64,000 nt of DNA from Coleophoma eucalyptorum (lineage: Eukaryota > Ascomycota > Leotiomycetes > Helotiales > Dermateaceae). Of this stretch, positions 19,569 to 31,159 are shown piece by piece (positions within the stretch are counted from its first letter, which is position 1; each line of letters opens with the position of its first letter). The DNA is taken from contig JALRME010000004.1 in the NCBI GenBank assembly GCA_026120035.1, forward strand, positions 558,001 through 622,000, written 5' to 3'. The notes beneath the pieces are model-generated. The model worked only from the letters and a program-made list of their open reading frames with translations, did no database searches and was not told the DNA's origin. The position numbers were made by a program, and so were the translations under genes.

Positions 19569-20527
19569 AATAAAAATAAAGTTGCGTGATCATGATGGGG
19601 ACGTAACATTTACTCCGTGGACAACTTGCAACAGGATTCGAGTAAGGGAAGATAAGCTAATGGGATCAATTTTTATTTAGACTTAATCTAATCGAAACTT
19701 CCACTACGCAAAGGATTAGTCATAGTATACTAAGAGCACAAAGTGAATCCTATATCTCGAGAGTCAGCAGCTTTTTTGGACATTTGTCTGGCTGCCACTA
19801 TAATTTGAGCGTACCAATATATTTTTTCAGACTTTAAGGAGCTGAGCCTAGAAGGAGTTATTGCTAAGGAGCAAAGATAAAAAATTATGGAGAGAATTTC
19901 TAAATATTTTTTATCTGATTCGCTATAAACTTGAAATGCTCCGTTGTATAGCTGTGTGGTGCAGAGAGGCAAGATTTGTACATTTTTGGATATTGCTCAT
20001 ATATTTGGACTCAGAGGAAAAATCACTGATGTCAAGAGATTCTAGGGCGTCTTTTCGTAGAACAATTAGCGTTTCGCAAGTGAGAAAGCTCTCCTGTTTA
20101 CGGATGGTAGGCACGGTACTGGCAAAAAGTGTAACGAAAAAGTCAAAAGCTTCAAATTACTTTTCCTTGAGCTTTGAGAGTAAGCTATGTCTTTGTAAGG
20201 TGGTCCGAGATACCATGGTAGGTGCTTCAGCGCCTTGAGAAAGAATGGACAGGCAAACACATTCTCAGCGGATGAGTATGCAGCTATCGAGGTGTTGGCT
20301 GATAAAAGCAGGGCGCAGGCGTGGCCAGTAAAACGGTCTGAAACGGTTCGGGTCGTGGCGCGGAAGGCACTTTCAAAGCAAGATAAGATTGATTCAGCAA
20401 ATAATTATCCTAGTAATTATTATATATTTTCAAAGTCTTTTTCTTCTTGACTAGGTATTACGACGCGCCTGCTAGCCCGAGACACTCTCAAAAGGAGGAA
20501 GCTAGCGTTGAAAGGTAGGACTAGCAT
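19569..20527. other. Non-genic stretch with possible decayed minus-strand coding sequence
   Basis: The minus strand between about 20450 and 19930 has protein-like stretches (FACPFFLKALKHLPWYLGPP, LKLLTFSLHFLPVPCLP) in shifting frames. The CPFF-K start recalls fungal C2H2-type regions, but the expected Cys and His residues are missing. I cannot assign it. Confidence 0.25.
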
Positions 20528-21190
20528 TCAACAGTAAACAGCCCTTGGGTGCTTCAAGTATTGGCTATAACAGCCTTCTGTGTTTATAAGGTAGGAATAC
20601 AAACCTGATAAGTGATCAGACTTTGCACGCAGCCATGCATTGTCCTCCAATGGCACATTATTTGCGCTCGCATAGTTAGCCGACTCTACACATAGAGTTG
20701 CATTGACGAGATACACTATGTTTCCATTCTCACAGTCATTCTTCAGTGCTGGATCCAGTACGCTGTCAATTGTTTCTGTACATCCATAGATAAAGATGTT
20801 ATGTCGCGGGTAATCGACAGCTGTAGGCGCCACAACCGAAACTTGGCTTTCGACCAGACCGACTGGATCGTTCTCGACCCATTCAAGGAAGTAACGGCTT
20901 GCTTCAAGCATAGTAACACCGTTCAGCCGCTCCCTATCCTCAATAACAGTCCATTCCAAATAGTACTCGAGTTGAGCAGCATATTCCTCCTCCCTTATCA
21001 TCTCTAAGGTCTGTTTCTTGATTTCTGCGACAAATTCATCCCATTTGGGCTGGTTGGAGTACGTGATACGACATAACACGAAACCCCAATTTGGTTGCTG
21101 GTTATTCTTGATTGCAGATAGAATAGTAGGACTTGAATGAAATTCCTTGTGCATTTTCTGAAGCTCCTCATTAGAAGGGAGGGCAGACAT
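20528..21190 (-). CDS. Fungal hypothetical protein (NWGFVLCRITY family)
   Basis: Single-exon protein of about 220 residues from ATG 21190 (MSALPSNEELQ); another in-frame ATG at 21250 would add 20 hydrophobic residues. The pattern NWGFVLCRITYSNQPKWDEF, then a stretch rich in Glu, then LEWTVIEDRERL, is one I associate with a widespread uncharacterised mould family, often present in many copies. The central part has no known catalytic motif. No membrane segment or signal peptide is apparent if 21190 is the start. Function unknown. Confidence 0.65.
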   Translation of the reverse strand: MSALPSNEELQKMHKEFHSSPTILSAIKNNQQPNWGFVLCRITYSNQPKWDEFVAEIKKQTLEMIREEEYAAQLEYYLEWTVIEDRERLNGVTMLEASRYFLEWVENDPVGLVESQVSVVAPTAVDYPRHNIFIYGCTETIDSVLDPALKNDCENGNIVYLVNATLCVESANYASANNVPLEDNAWLRAKSDHLSGLYSYLINTEGCYSQYLKHPRAVYC

Positions 21191-21835
21191 GGTGAAGGGG
21201 TATGTCTTAAATAATAATGTCGTCAAGGTTCGTTTAACGGTCAAATTCATGGATCTGTAGATAGTAATGATGTCTTCGGGGGCCAAGGATTAAAGTACAA
21301 GCAAGAGAAGGAAACATCTTAGACATATACATATTCTTCAAGCGTACAGACCTCAACCCTGTACCGTTAGCGAAATCCGGAATGGTAGGAAGCTAGTCGG
21401 GACCTAACTACAGGGTTCTCGGCAAAGCTTGCCTAAGAAAACACATCGAAGCATCAACTGTATAATGGGAGCAGTGTGAAGGTATTGAATAGGGAGCTAC
21501 GGCTAACGTATGTATGGGCAAGACTAATCTCTGAAGAACCCCTCTCTCCGCCTTCTATCTGTTCTTATACCGAACCTGAGACGGTTCGGTTACGGATCGG
21601 CCCCGACTCGTAAGATCAGGTAATCGTTGTCCATGTGACCAGTTCAAGTGGGGTTTTGAGGTCCTGCGCAGTTTGGAGAGGTAATGCAAGTTTATTATTA
21701 CTTTCTGAATAAACATAGTATCGAAGAATATAAAGCTTAAGTTCAAATGTAAATTACGACAGACATGTCCACTCTTTACTTAATCTTTCCCGCGGACCGG
21801 ATTTGTTGTTAGGGAGAATAGCCTGATCTTAACGG
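21191..21835. other. Intergenic stretch
   Basis: No gene, RNA or repeat recognised; it includes the upstream region of the hypothetical gene. Confidence 0.4.
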
Positions 21836-22876
21836 CTATATACATATCGTCTTTCGCAAAAATTCGGCCTGCACTCCCGCATTTTTTTGAAAATTCGGGC
21901 CTGAGTAACCCTCAAAATGCCCTCCAGGAATTATATTCAACTGTTTTGGTTCCCTGGCACGTGAAAATGCTTCCAGGGCGAGATCGGTAGGTGTGAGAAC
22001 GTCATTCTCCGCTACCGTCATCAGTAAAGGTGTTGGCGAGATATGATGAATGTGAGAAGATGCATTATATTCCCGAAATGCCTCGATACTATGTGAGGAG
22101 GTTAGAATAAATTTACATGATAGTCACGCGCATACAGCCCAAATAGAGAGAACCGACCTTTTGACTGTCACGTCGTTTTTCCAATTACTCTTTTGGGCCC
22201 AACCTTGGAAGAACTCATAGCTATCTGGCGTTGGAAGAGCAGAAGGCTTCAGTGGGTCTTGATCGATCACAGGTAAACGCTGTGCTTCATTGCCGGAAAG
22301 TCTTTTAAGACGATCTACACAATGAATTAGTAGGTTAGTTTAAGCAGCTCCGCAACCGCGTATCTAGATCATACCATCTTGGAACATTGCATTTAGTCCC
22401 CCTATAAAATCGGGTCGTATCAGCCGGTGGAAGTTGTCCCAGCCATTGACGCAAGGTACTTGGCTCAAGACTGCCTTTACTCTCCTATCTACAGCCCCAA
22501 CCCAAAGCACATGGCCACCACTATAAGAACTTCCCCAGATTCCGATCTTTTCAAGGATAACATCTGGTCTAGATTGGGCGTACGTGATCGCATCAGAGAT
22601 GTCACTGCATTGAACCGATGGGATAATCTCATGTCGAGGGTGACCTTCTTTAACATCGCTATCACCAAAGCCGCGATTGTCGTAGACAAGGCAGGCCAAG
22701 GGAAGCTTTGACGTAAAATATTCGGCGAAGGTATTAAGATCCATCTCTTTTAGAGCAGAAAAGCCATGTGACATGACCAGACACGGCAGTTTCTCAGAGG
22801 CATTGGTGGGTTTGTAAAACCAGCCGCGCAAGGTGACATTGTCAGATGTTTGAAATTCAACGTCTTGACGAGACAT
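21836..22876 (-). CDS. S15-like alpha/beta hydrolase
   Basis: Three exons (22876-22375, 22314-22158, 22088-21836) with clean GT-AG introns give a 303-residue protein in one frame. It has the alpha/beta hydrolase layout: SDNVTLRGWFYKP strand start, oxyanion-type MSHGFSALKE, DNRGFGDSD, nucleophile Ser in GIWGSSYSGGHVL, acid Asp in TVAENDVLTP and catalytic His in IPGGHFEGY. It resembles the X-Pro dipeptidyl-peptidase (S15)/dienelactone-hydrolase-like proteins of fungi, some of which act as thioesterases or acyltransferases in polyketide pathways. No polyketide synthase is in this window. The product appears soluble and of full length. The substrate is unknown. Confidence 0.85.
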
Positions 22877-23719
22877 ATTACCGAAAGTAGATAGAAAGAC
22901 TAATGATATATTGGGGGTTGCTGGTGCGGCTTTTACTGCGAATCAAGTATCCAGATGTTCCGATGCTTAGATGCTGAGCGTTACCAGGAACTGCCGACGG
23001 AGATGCTCTTTATATAGAATGCTGTCGTCATCTCACCTGACTTATCCATACTCTTAACGAACTACATCATTCGACAATAGGAGAAATGGGGCTCGCGTGA
23101 GTGGACACAGAAATACGGGGATCACTTTGAAGCAAGGCGCGATTGCTTCTCACGGCATCAATTACATGCTGGAAAATGCGCGATGTTGAGCAAGTGGCTG
23201 AGCGACAGTACTGGTAGTGCTCCACAATCGTAGGCTCTATACTAAAGTAACTTTGTACTGAATAGCACAGTAGTGGGGGATGAGGAGACAGGTTCGTTGA
23301 CACTTGCACATGGGTCAGGTGACGCAAGTGCTTCAGATGCGGGAGCCTGTCTTAGATCCGGAACCAACTGGGCCATTAGGACTGTTACATAAACTACCAA
23401 GGTTAAGTTAAGAGGTGTTGAGGGGGAACATGCGGATCCGCATTCTTACTGAACTAAACTTCTCCACTACCCCACCATATGCCGGCAAAGGGATCGACCC
23501 TTAATGTCTCCGCTGCTTTGGTCCATGCTGCGCTACTAAGTGCATGCATGGGATCTTCAGTTCCGATGCTGTATGGTATTTGGTAACAACGGTGGAGCCA
23601 AAGGGATGTTGATATAAGATTCAGAACAATGCAGCCATAGTATATCCAACAAGCCCATGGTTGTACATACTTACTCATCGCGTATTATTTTATTATTATT
23701 TTTATTTGTGAAATCAAAA
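22877..23719. promoter_or_regulatory. Intergenic region between divergent hydrolase and dehydrogenase genes
   Basis: About 840 bp separating two divergent genes, so it should carry both promoters. No individual element can be supported; short open frames here lack any family features. Confidence 0.35.
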
Positions 23720-24786
23720 ATGTCAAACATCCTCAGGTAGATCCTAAAGTTCTTGATCCTCTTACTTGGTACTGAGATTAATTCTTTACAGCATCAAAGG
23801 CCGCGTTGCCATTGTTACAGGATCCTCCTCTGGAAATGGTCGAGCCATTGCTTTAGCTCTTGCTTCAGAAGGGGCAAGCGTCGTTTGCTCTGATTTGGAT
23901 CCCACCGTGCTGGTTGGAGGCTACGAGAAAGATGTCACCCCTACTCACGAATTGATAGCCCAGACTGGGGATGCTGTCTTCATCAAGGCTGATGCTAGTT
24001 CCGAGGAAGATGTCCAAAGATTAGTGGCTTTTGCTGTAGAAAAGTATGGCAGGCTTGACATGTGAGTTTCTCTCCCTCTTTATTTCGCATGCATGAAGAA
24101 ATTTATGACTGACACTCAATTTGGCTTAGCATGGTCAACAACGCAGGAATCTTTTGCGGACTGAATAAGATTGAAAATGAGTCTGTTGAAAAGTTTGATA
24201 GGACTATGGTAAGTTTTGTATTTTGCTCCTGTTTGATCCTTTATGGGAGAAATAGTAGAATCCTCCTTCGCAGAACATCACTAACTTTATTGTAGCTTGT
24301 CAACACACGTGGGGTTTTTCTTTGCATGAAATATGCGATTATTCAAATGATGAAGCAAAAGCCACTGCAATCAGGTACGCGTGGATGGATCGTTAACCTT
24401 GCCTCCATTGGAGGCCTCGTTGGACTAGTACAGGAACGTAAGTATTCTCTGGCTTTGCTTGAAGCTTAGATGCTTACTATCACCTTTAAGCATCTTACTG
24501 CGCTAGCAAGGGAGCAGTCGTTAATCTCACCCGACAGGTTGCGGTTGACTACGCCCCTGAGAAGATTCATATTAATGCAGTATGCCCAGGGTTTTTGGCG
24601 ACGGCAATGGTAAGAGAATTCTTAGAAAGAAAGGATACAAACGAGATGTTACACAGCCAGAGCCCTTGGCCTCATTTAGGTACACCGGAGGATGTTGCTA
24701 AAGCAGTGTTGTTCCTTGCTAGTGACGCGGCAGGTTGGATGACAGGATCGATGTTGAATGTGGATGGAGGTTTCTGTGCGAAATAG
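23720..24786 (+). CDS. Short-chain dehydrogenase/reductase (classical SDR)
   Basis: NAD(P)-dependent oxidoreductase of the classical SDR family. The start is a 17-nt first exon (ATG 23720, MSNIL) spliced by a 55-bp intron to exon 2 at 23792; three more short introns follow, near 24061, 24209 and 24438. Motifs in order are the nucleotide-binding TGSSSGNG, a DLD acidic turn, MVNNAGI, the catalytic Ser in NLASIGG, YCASK (Tyr-xxx-Lys) and VCPGFLATAM, ending with TGSMLNVDGGF. Length and motif order are those of a complete roughly 260-residue enzyme. The substrate cannot be told. It is divergent from the alpha/beta hydrolase gene upstream. Confidence 0.9.
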
Positions 24787-25328
24787 TAATCTGCGATGTT
24801 GAGCCATCTTGAGGGGTACTTGCTACCCGTTCTTGCGAGTATATTATTGCTCTGCTCCTACAATCGTAACAAATTAGGTCGATATCATCATAGTTTCGTT
24901 ATTGAATCTGCTGCCTACCATAAATATATTTATAAAATGTCTTAATAGAGCTAATAGTGCACATTGAAGTAAGCTAGTGAAGGCATATATAGTCTTGAAG
25001 TTTTAATTATTAATAACTTCCATGTACTGAAAAAAACACTAATTACAAAGTTTCCACACTCTTTTAAACCTGACAAAAGCATTACCCTAGAAACCAACGC
25101 AAATTAAAACTATAGACACAAGAAGGCGGGCTCTGATTACTTATGTGCAAATCGTTCTGACCCAAAATTTAGTTCCACTTGCCGCCTTGGGAGACTCGGA
25201 CTGGATTAAATACTGCTGTAGCGTGACAGCAAATATGTATCTCTGAATCCATAATCAATTGCCATTGTGCTGCTTCCAAGCTCCAAACTGTACTCCCACA
25301 TAACGCCCTTGACTGAAGATATTCAATC
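24787..25328. other. Intergenic stretch between convergent genes
   Basis: AT-rich; it presumably holds the 3' ends of the dehydrogenase and transporter transcripts. Nothing else recognised. Confidence 0.4.
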
Positions 25329-26537
25329 CTAAGCTCTTTCAGAATTTCCTGAGGCTGCCGATTTTTTCTCACGACTTCCTTTAACAACAGTACTAAGATC
25401 ACCGATTGGTAGCTCAAATGGAAAGTCTACCGATAGGAGAACCTGAGCAGTGAATAGATACCACCCCAACAGACAGGTAACAAAGCCGCATGCGCCACCA
25501 GCCTGCAACACTAGTCAGTATCTTGTTTGCACAATAAACCTTGACTATTTTATTGACAACAAACCTTTTGTAAGGTGGTTCCGTAACTAGGATTCCCTTG
25601 CCCAATTTGCCAGAAAGCACCAGCCAGAAGAGTGAGAGTAAAGACGAGCATCAAGAATATCAGAAAGAAGATGATGTTGGTTCGAACAGATGCAATCATG
25701 TAAATCAAGCACATGAAACCTATAAATAGTAGGAAGAAGGCTTGCCGATAACTGGTCAGCACGTTCATCTATGATTTTCCATTTGCAAATAGTGTGGGGG
25801 GGTTTTACCGAAGCTGTTGGTAAACCCAGGGGAAGAGAGCCCAGCGGCCTGATCACCGCCAGCATATGCTCCAGCCGCATTGTAGAAAGGCTGAAGAGTT
25901 CCACCGTAAGTAAGCCAAAATGCACCTTTGTATACACATTAGCTTCAGTCTCTCAAATTATTCCAGGAATGGATTGTTACCAAAACTCCCAAACACAATG
26001 AATGGAAACGTGTTACCCAAGAAGAATTCGAGAATGGCTCCAACAGTCATAAGTAATCCTCCAAAGAAGAAATAGCTTGGCCTAAAGTTTGTTAGGTAGC
26101 TCTTCCGTGAAAGAAAAAGCAAAACTGGGGCACGAACGTTCCTGCAGCACCACTGCCTCCAGCCCCTCTCCAGCCCATCAAATCACAGGACAAAGGAGTA
26201 AGGGACATGAGAAATCCTATTAATGCGCTGCATAGTCCAGATTAGCATTCAACTAGCAAAAATAATCTTCATGTAGTAAACTCACAGAGGCGTAGGATTG
26301 CCAAACGTCTTTCGAAGATCGCCTTTCACAATATTTTGTGGAGAAAGATACAATCGCTCGAATAGCTCGGGGGGGATGGAGATACTGCCAGCTGTGCGAA
26401 TCCTTTCCAGATGGTCCGTACCAATATTAACGTTATTTCCGTTGCCATATGAAGCTAACAAGATGTTAATTCACGAGTTTTCAGTAATGAAGGTTATGAT
26501 TGTTATTACAGGCATAGTCTTTCTGGGTTTCTGCCAT
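25329..26537 (-). CDS. GPR1/FUN34/YaaH-family acetate transporter
   Basis: Six-helix plasma-membrane protein of the acetate uptake transporter (AceTr) family. It is split into about seven exons from ATG 26537 (MAETQKDYA) to the stop at 25329, and I could join all of them in frame. Landmarks are DHLERIRTAGSISIPPELF, LRKTFGNPTPL (the family NPxPL motif), ALIGFLMSLTPLSCDLMGWR, YFFFGGLLMTVGAILEFFLG, AFWLTYGGTLQPFYNAAGAY, FFLLFIGFMCLIYMIASVRT, and GFVTCLLGWYLF ending with VDFPFELPIGDLS. Relatives import acetate or export ammonium. A few donors are non-consensus (GTTCGT, GTTTGT), which gene finders may miss. Confidence 0.85.
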
Positions 26538-29500
26538 TGCGAATTTGTTGTGGTTAAGAATACCTGGGTATGAGTTTGCGTGATGAAAATACTTGTTGTG
26601 TATCTTAAGAGAAGGATGCCGCCAACTTGATGAATCTTTTGCCAAAATCACCTGTTTCAATCCCAATAAGTTGCTCAGCACTAGTAGTATAAAAGATTAA
26701 AACTACTAGCGTAGTATGATGAAAACGGGAGATCTTAATAGAAGGGTTTTGTAACAGGACTCGCACCAGGTAAATTCAAAATCACAGCGTAATGGTTTTG
26801 GCCGGTTTCCTAGTAAAAGAGCCACAAGAAGAAGAAACAAAATCTAAGAGTGATTAAAGATATATTATGCGGGGTATCTGCAAACTAGGTCGAGGGGAAG
26901 CGGAACCGCAAGGAATCTACCTTGTCCAATTAACGGACAAACACGCGTCTGTCCAAAATGACTGGCCTATCAACTTAACAGGATGAAAATGATTCGACGT
27001 CCTTCTTCGTGAAAAACATTCGATATCAATGCCACTCATCCTATCCGTCCCGCCACTGACTCGTTTGTATATCGAAATCTTGGTCACGGGTTAGTTTTCA
27101 CCTTCTCGGCCATTGCAGCTAAGTCCATCTTTCTTGTTGGCACCCTGTATGCTGCAAGCAAGCATGCAATGTGGGGCTTTGCCAATTCTTTAGCTGGTCT
27201 GGAGCCAGAACTCGACATTCATATCTATTCCGTTGCGCCGAGATGTGTTAAAATTTCTCTATGAGCGGGGTAGAAGTATCATGGTTAACGAAGATATATG
27301 TACGTGGATCACTGCCGAGTAGGTGATACTTGATTTGTATAGAACAAAAGTAATGCTGATGGTACGGTCTCGGAACTTGGAGTGGATGAAGTAGGGCAGT
27401 AAAAGTGCTAAAGGATCTTAGAACCCAAGGAAAGGGCCACACAATCCCGGATCAACCGGCAGCGCACTACTAATGTACATAGCTCCTCGCATCACAATTT
27501 TGTGGTCTGACTATATTCTTTTCTAAACCTGTTGATATTGATAGTGGTGGCACTTCCAGTTGAAATTGCATTGCTTCTTAGTCCCTTATGCAGTTCGATT
27601 TGCTTTCCCAGGTATGTAGAACTTTGAAAAGCTGTGCTTGGTCCATCATGAGAGCTCTGAATACCTTCGTTGAAGATATTAAGCACAACCGTTGAAACAT
27701 CATATCCCCGTCTACCCGTCGACACTGGTCATAGCTTTTGCGGGGGTGGGAGAGGGGCAATTGAACCACTTGCGGGGTATTACACTAGCGTCTTGCTATA
27801 CTGGGTTATATGCCCTGCCCCTCTTGGAACGCCTTAGGCTATTTTGGGGACCTACCCCTGTGCTAATCAATGATCATCTCTCTGCAATACTCTATATCTC
27901 AGCGCGTAAAGTGCTAATTGATAGTAATCGCCATAATATGCTTCCAGAAGGAAGAAACTGCATCATAAGATATTTTACTAGGCTAGTTTTAGAACAACAA
28001 GAAGATGTGACTTCTCGTATTCTAAAGGCATGTCACCAAAATTTTCACCCATGGATTTGCTGACAGCACCCAACATTTGGCGAGCATTGGCTTTGATAGG
28101 TGGGCATTTGCAACAGCGGCACTAATATTTTACCCCGCAAGCTGACACCTAGCTGTTCCCCCAACGATCTTCAGTGACCAAGAAGCACAGCTTCGCTATA
28201 ACCCTGCAGCATATAGCAGAAACTCCATTTTAGTGATATGGATTCTACCAGTCAAAACCAAATCTACACGGGCCTACTTAGGAAGCTTTTGGTTAATAAA
28301 GAGGAGTGTAATCCCCATAACGATTCGTCCAATACAAGTGGCTCAACAAACCTGGGGGGTCGGTCTCGTTTCAACAGCTTCAACCAGGAATATCTATTCT
28401 CGAAGTTAATACATCTCTCCTCAAGCATCTGACAGATATTCTACAGGCTGAAGAGTGGACTGGCTGGTAAGTCGGAAAAGCCATGTTAGTCAGAATTAGA
28501 ATTCTCGTGATATCTGAGGGTGCTACACTCAATCGGTGCTACAAAGCAAGTGGGAGTTGCCACAGGAAACGCGAGCTTTTTTGAAACTACTGTAATTCTG
28601 ATAACTTTGATGCACGCTACAACACAATAATACTGTATTCCGTTTTGCTTCAGCAGAAACGCCAGCTTCAAATATCATGAATGATGCCCTAGAAGGACTT
28701 GGGAGGATATAGAAACAACTTTTTCAGTAGATATATTCTAAGGCTTATCTTGAATTATGCGCCACCTAGCACAAATAAAGCCTATCTCTACATGAACTAT
28801 CGTAAAAGGCTCACAGATAATTGGTGCGTAAATGAATCATTTTATACTATGTGCATAAAGCTAATTCTCTTAAGGTATGCCGGCGCTTGGTGATGCTGTA
28901 CAGTGTCAGTAAATCTCTAAAATGTTGCATAAATTTCACGTGGATCATCCTTAAGACGCTAGTCAGGCTCTAGCCGCAATAGTACTAGTACATAAGGCCA
29001 ACATAAATCATTGCATGTTCAGATTGATGCTGATTTCGATTATTGCAATACCAACCCTGTCTAACACCTAATTAACTAGCTATGGCGCGCAAAAAAGGGC
29101 CAGGCAACAAAGCTTAAAACAGCAATATAAGGAACTTTAAGGCAGCAGCAGATTTCTCAGCAGTATCATTCTGTTTATCATAGAGACTGATCGAATTGTA
29201 TAGGGCAACCAACTGGTATTAAAAGAATCTTAAAATAGAGAACGAAGATGGGGAGGTCTGTGAGGTTATTTGCAAATACTGCTATCTTTGACCGCCTTAG
29301 CAGCTGTATCAGGGAATAATCAGATGACCATCATTCTGAATATGTTCTCGGGTCCAAACTGTTCTGCAAAAATGCCCTTGGAAGTAGTTCTCGGAAAACA
29401 TCTTGGATTCTGATGTTGTAAATTCATGACGGTCTATATGGAAAACAGCTTTGCATCATTTCGATACTGAGAGTTTACGTAGGTAAATGGAGCATGTAAC

Positions 29501-29607
29501 AGAATATCCCTCAACTGCAAAAATGTAAAACCCAGCTTCCAACAATGGTAAACAAGTATTAGTGGGGAATTCTAGCCTCTGGAAAATCCATATCAGTAGT
29601 GTCTCAA
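26538..29607. other. 3-kb gene-poor stretch
   Basis: No gene I can identify. A plus-strand open stretch at 27692-28063 is protein-like (GVGEGQLNHLRGI, WGPTPVLINDHLSAILYI) but starts arbitrarily, and its neighbours are full of stops, so it may be a decayed transposon or gene. Short frames at 28238 and 28486 show nothing familiar. Confidence 0.35.
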
Positions 29608-29650
29608 GTTAGAAGAGGTGTCCGATTTGATCCCCGGACTAAGCCGATTA
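29608..29650 (+). pseudogene. Degenerate tRNA-Pro 3'-half-like fragment
   Basis: GTTAGAAGAGGTGTCCGATT followed by TGATCCCCGGACTAAGCC resembles the 3' strand of the anticodon stem, variable loop and T arm of the tRNA-Pro at 59268, with several changes. A T-run and a 12-G homopolymer (29689-29700) follow. Confidence 0.4.
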
Positions 29651-30064
29651 ATTAGCTTTTTGGGGCTCTTCTATTTTGGAGGCCGGTTGGGGGGGGGGGG
29701 CACAATTCGCATATCGCTTGTCTACTGCTAACTTTTCTCCACGACCTTTTCAGCCTTCTATAGTATTTTCACTTGCTTGGACAAATTACTCTTGATAATC
29801 GTACATTTTTATTTGTAAGTTAGTGGAGAACACAAAAAGTGTGGAAAAAACATCCAATTAAGCAGCAGATGAGGATTGAGATAACGCAGCATTGATGGGG
29901 GTTTCCCACCAGAGATCGGCTGATTTAGTAAGACGCAATAAGACGCAATTGCCATGCAGTTGACGCCATCTACTCACAACACAGCTGTATAAAGAACGAC
30001 ATAACAGTGCTCTTCTATCTGCCAAATCAAATTTAATCTTCAGATTAGACATTCCATATCCAAA

Positions 30065-31159
30065 ATGACTGTAGAATTCATCAGCGTAACGCCGCCCAAC
30101 GCCTCGACGGAGCTCGTTCCGATCCCCAACGCGACAGCGGATGCGGAGTTCATCACCCGATATGCGCGGACGCTCGATGACAACCACTTCAACTATACGC
30201 TTATTCCCTATATGTCATCCTACTTTGACCCTTTCACCATCGGCGCTACCATTGTGGCAGTTACCAAGAACATCAACGTTATCATTGCGCTTCGACCAAA
30301 CACTCTATACCCTACCGTCGCAGCAAAGGCTTTGGCCACCCTTGATCAGCTCAGCAAAGGCCGGGTTGTAGTGCATTTCATTGCCGGCGGCAGCGATGCC
30401 GACCAGGCCAAGGAGGGTGACTTTTTGAACAAGGAGCAGCGCTATGCGCGCCTCGAAGACTACATCAAGATTCTTCGTCGCGCATGGAAGTCATCGGAGC
30501 CATTCGATTGGGATTCCGAGTACTACAAATTCAAGCAATTCAGCAATGGAGTCATCCCAACCAACGGTACCATCCGCGTCTCGGTTGGGGGTTCGTCTGA
30601 CGATGCATACCGCATTGGAGGCACTCACGCCGATATTTTCGGACTTTGGGGCGAGCCGCTGAAGGAGACCAAGCAACAGATCGACCGCATCTATGAGGAG
30701 GCTAAGAAGGCAGGCCGTCCCGAGACGGACCGCCCCCGTATCTGGGTGACCTTCCGCCCCATTATCGCAGAGACCGACGACCTCGCCTGGGCCAAAGCGC
30801 ACCGTACGCTGGATGCTCTCAGTGGGAATATTGCCAAGGGCCAAGGCAAGGTCGAGCCTAATGCTCCGGCACCACAGAATGTAGGCTCGCAGCGATTGCT
30901 CGAGATTGCTGCGCGAGGTGAGGTCCAAGATCGTGCTCTTTGGTACCCTACCGTCACCGCAACCAATGCTCGTGGAGCTTCAACTGCCTTGGTTGGATCT
31001 CCGCAGACGATTGCAGACTCGCTTCTCGATTATGTTGATCTTGGAGCCGACCTGATCTCCATTCGTGGCTATGACACCCTGAACGATGTCATTGACTATG
31101 GACGTTATGTGCTGCCAAAGGTGCGCGAAGCGCTGAAGGAGCGAGAGGCTGCAAAATAG
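30065..31159 (+). CDS. SsuD-like FMN-dependent monooxygenase (luciferase family)
   Basis: Intronless 364-residue protein of the bacterial-luciferase-like flavin monooxygenase family, closest in pattern to alkanesulfonate monooxygenases (SsuD type), which use FMNH2 and oxygen to release sulfite from sulfonates. Typical stretches are TDAEFITRYARTLD-type N-terminus, RPNTLYPTVAAKALATLDQL, GRVVVHFIAGGSDADQ, LEDYIKILRRAW and GEFYxF-like DSEYYKFKQF, SVGGSSDDAYRIGGTHADIF, and the C-terminal DLISIRGYDTLNDVIDYGRY. Length is that of the complete family. The coding sequence is visibly richer in G+C than the AT-rich flanks and has no intron, which fits either a transferred bacterial gene or simply a short conserved one. 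It would help use organic sulfur. Confidence 0.9.
   Translation: MTVEFISVTPPNASTELVPIPNATADAEFITRYARTLDDNHFNYTLIPYMSSYFDPFTIGATIVAVTKNINVIIALRPNTLYPTVAAKALATLDQLSKGRVVVHFIAGGSDADQAKEGDFLNKEQRYARLEDYIKILRRAWKSSEPFDWDSEYYKFKQFSNGVIPTNGTIRVSVGGSSDDAYRIGGTHADIFGLWGEPLKETKQQIDRIYEEAKKAGRPETDRPRIWVTFRPIIAETDDLAWAKAHRTLDALSGNIAKGQGKVEPNAPAPQNVGSQRLLEIAARGEVQDRALWYPTVTATNARGASTALVGSPQTIADSLLDYVDLGADLISIRGYDTLNDVIDYGRYVLPKVREALKEREAAK

Noticed and set aside
19990..20450. C2H2 zinc-finger remnant on the minus strand
   Set aside because: CPFF and a GPP stretch recall such proteins, but the zinc-binding Cys and His residues are not present, so the assignment is unsupported.
27692..28063. Plus-strand open frame of 123 codons as a gene
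   Set aside because: It has no recognised domain, no matching exons on either side, and neighbouring frames are full of stops. Kept only as a note on the gap.
29689..29700. Run of 12 G as a G-quadruplex promoter element
   Set aside because: A single uninterrupted run near a degraded repeat is better taken as a homopolymer; the SsuD-like gene starts 365 bp away and no other G-tracts accompany it.
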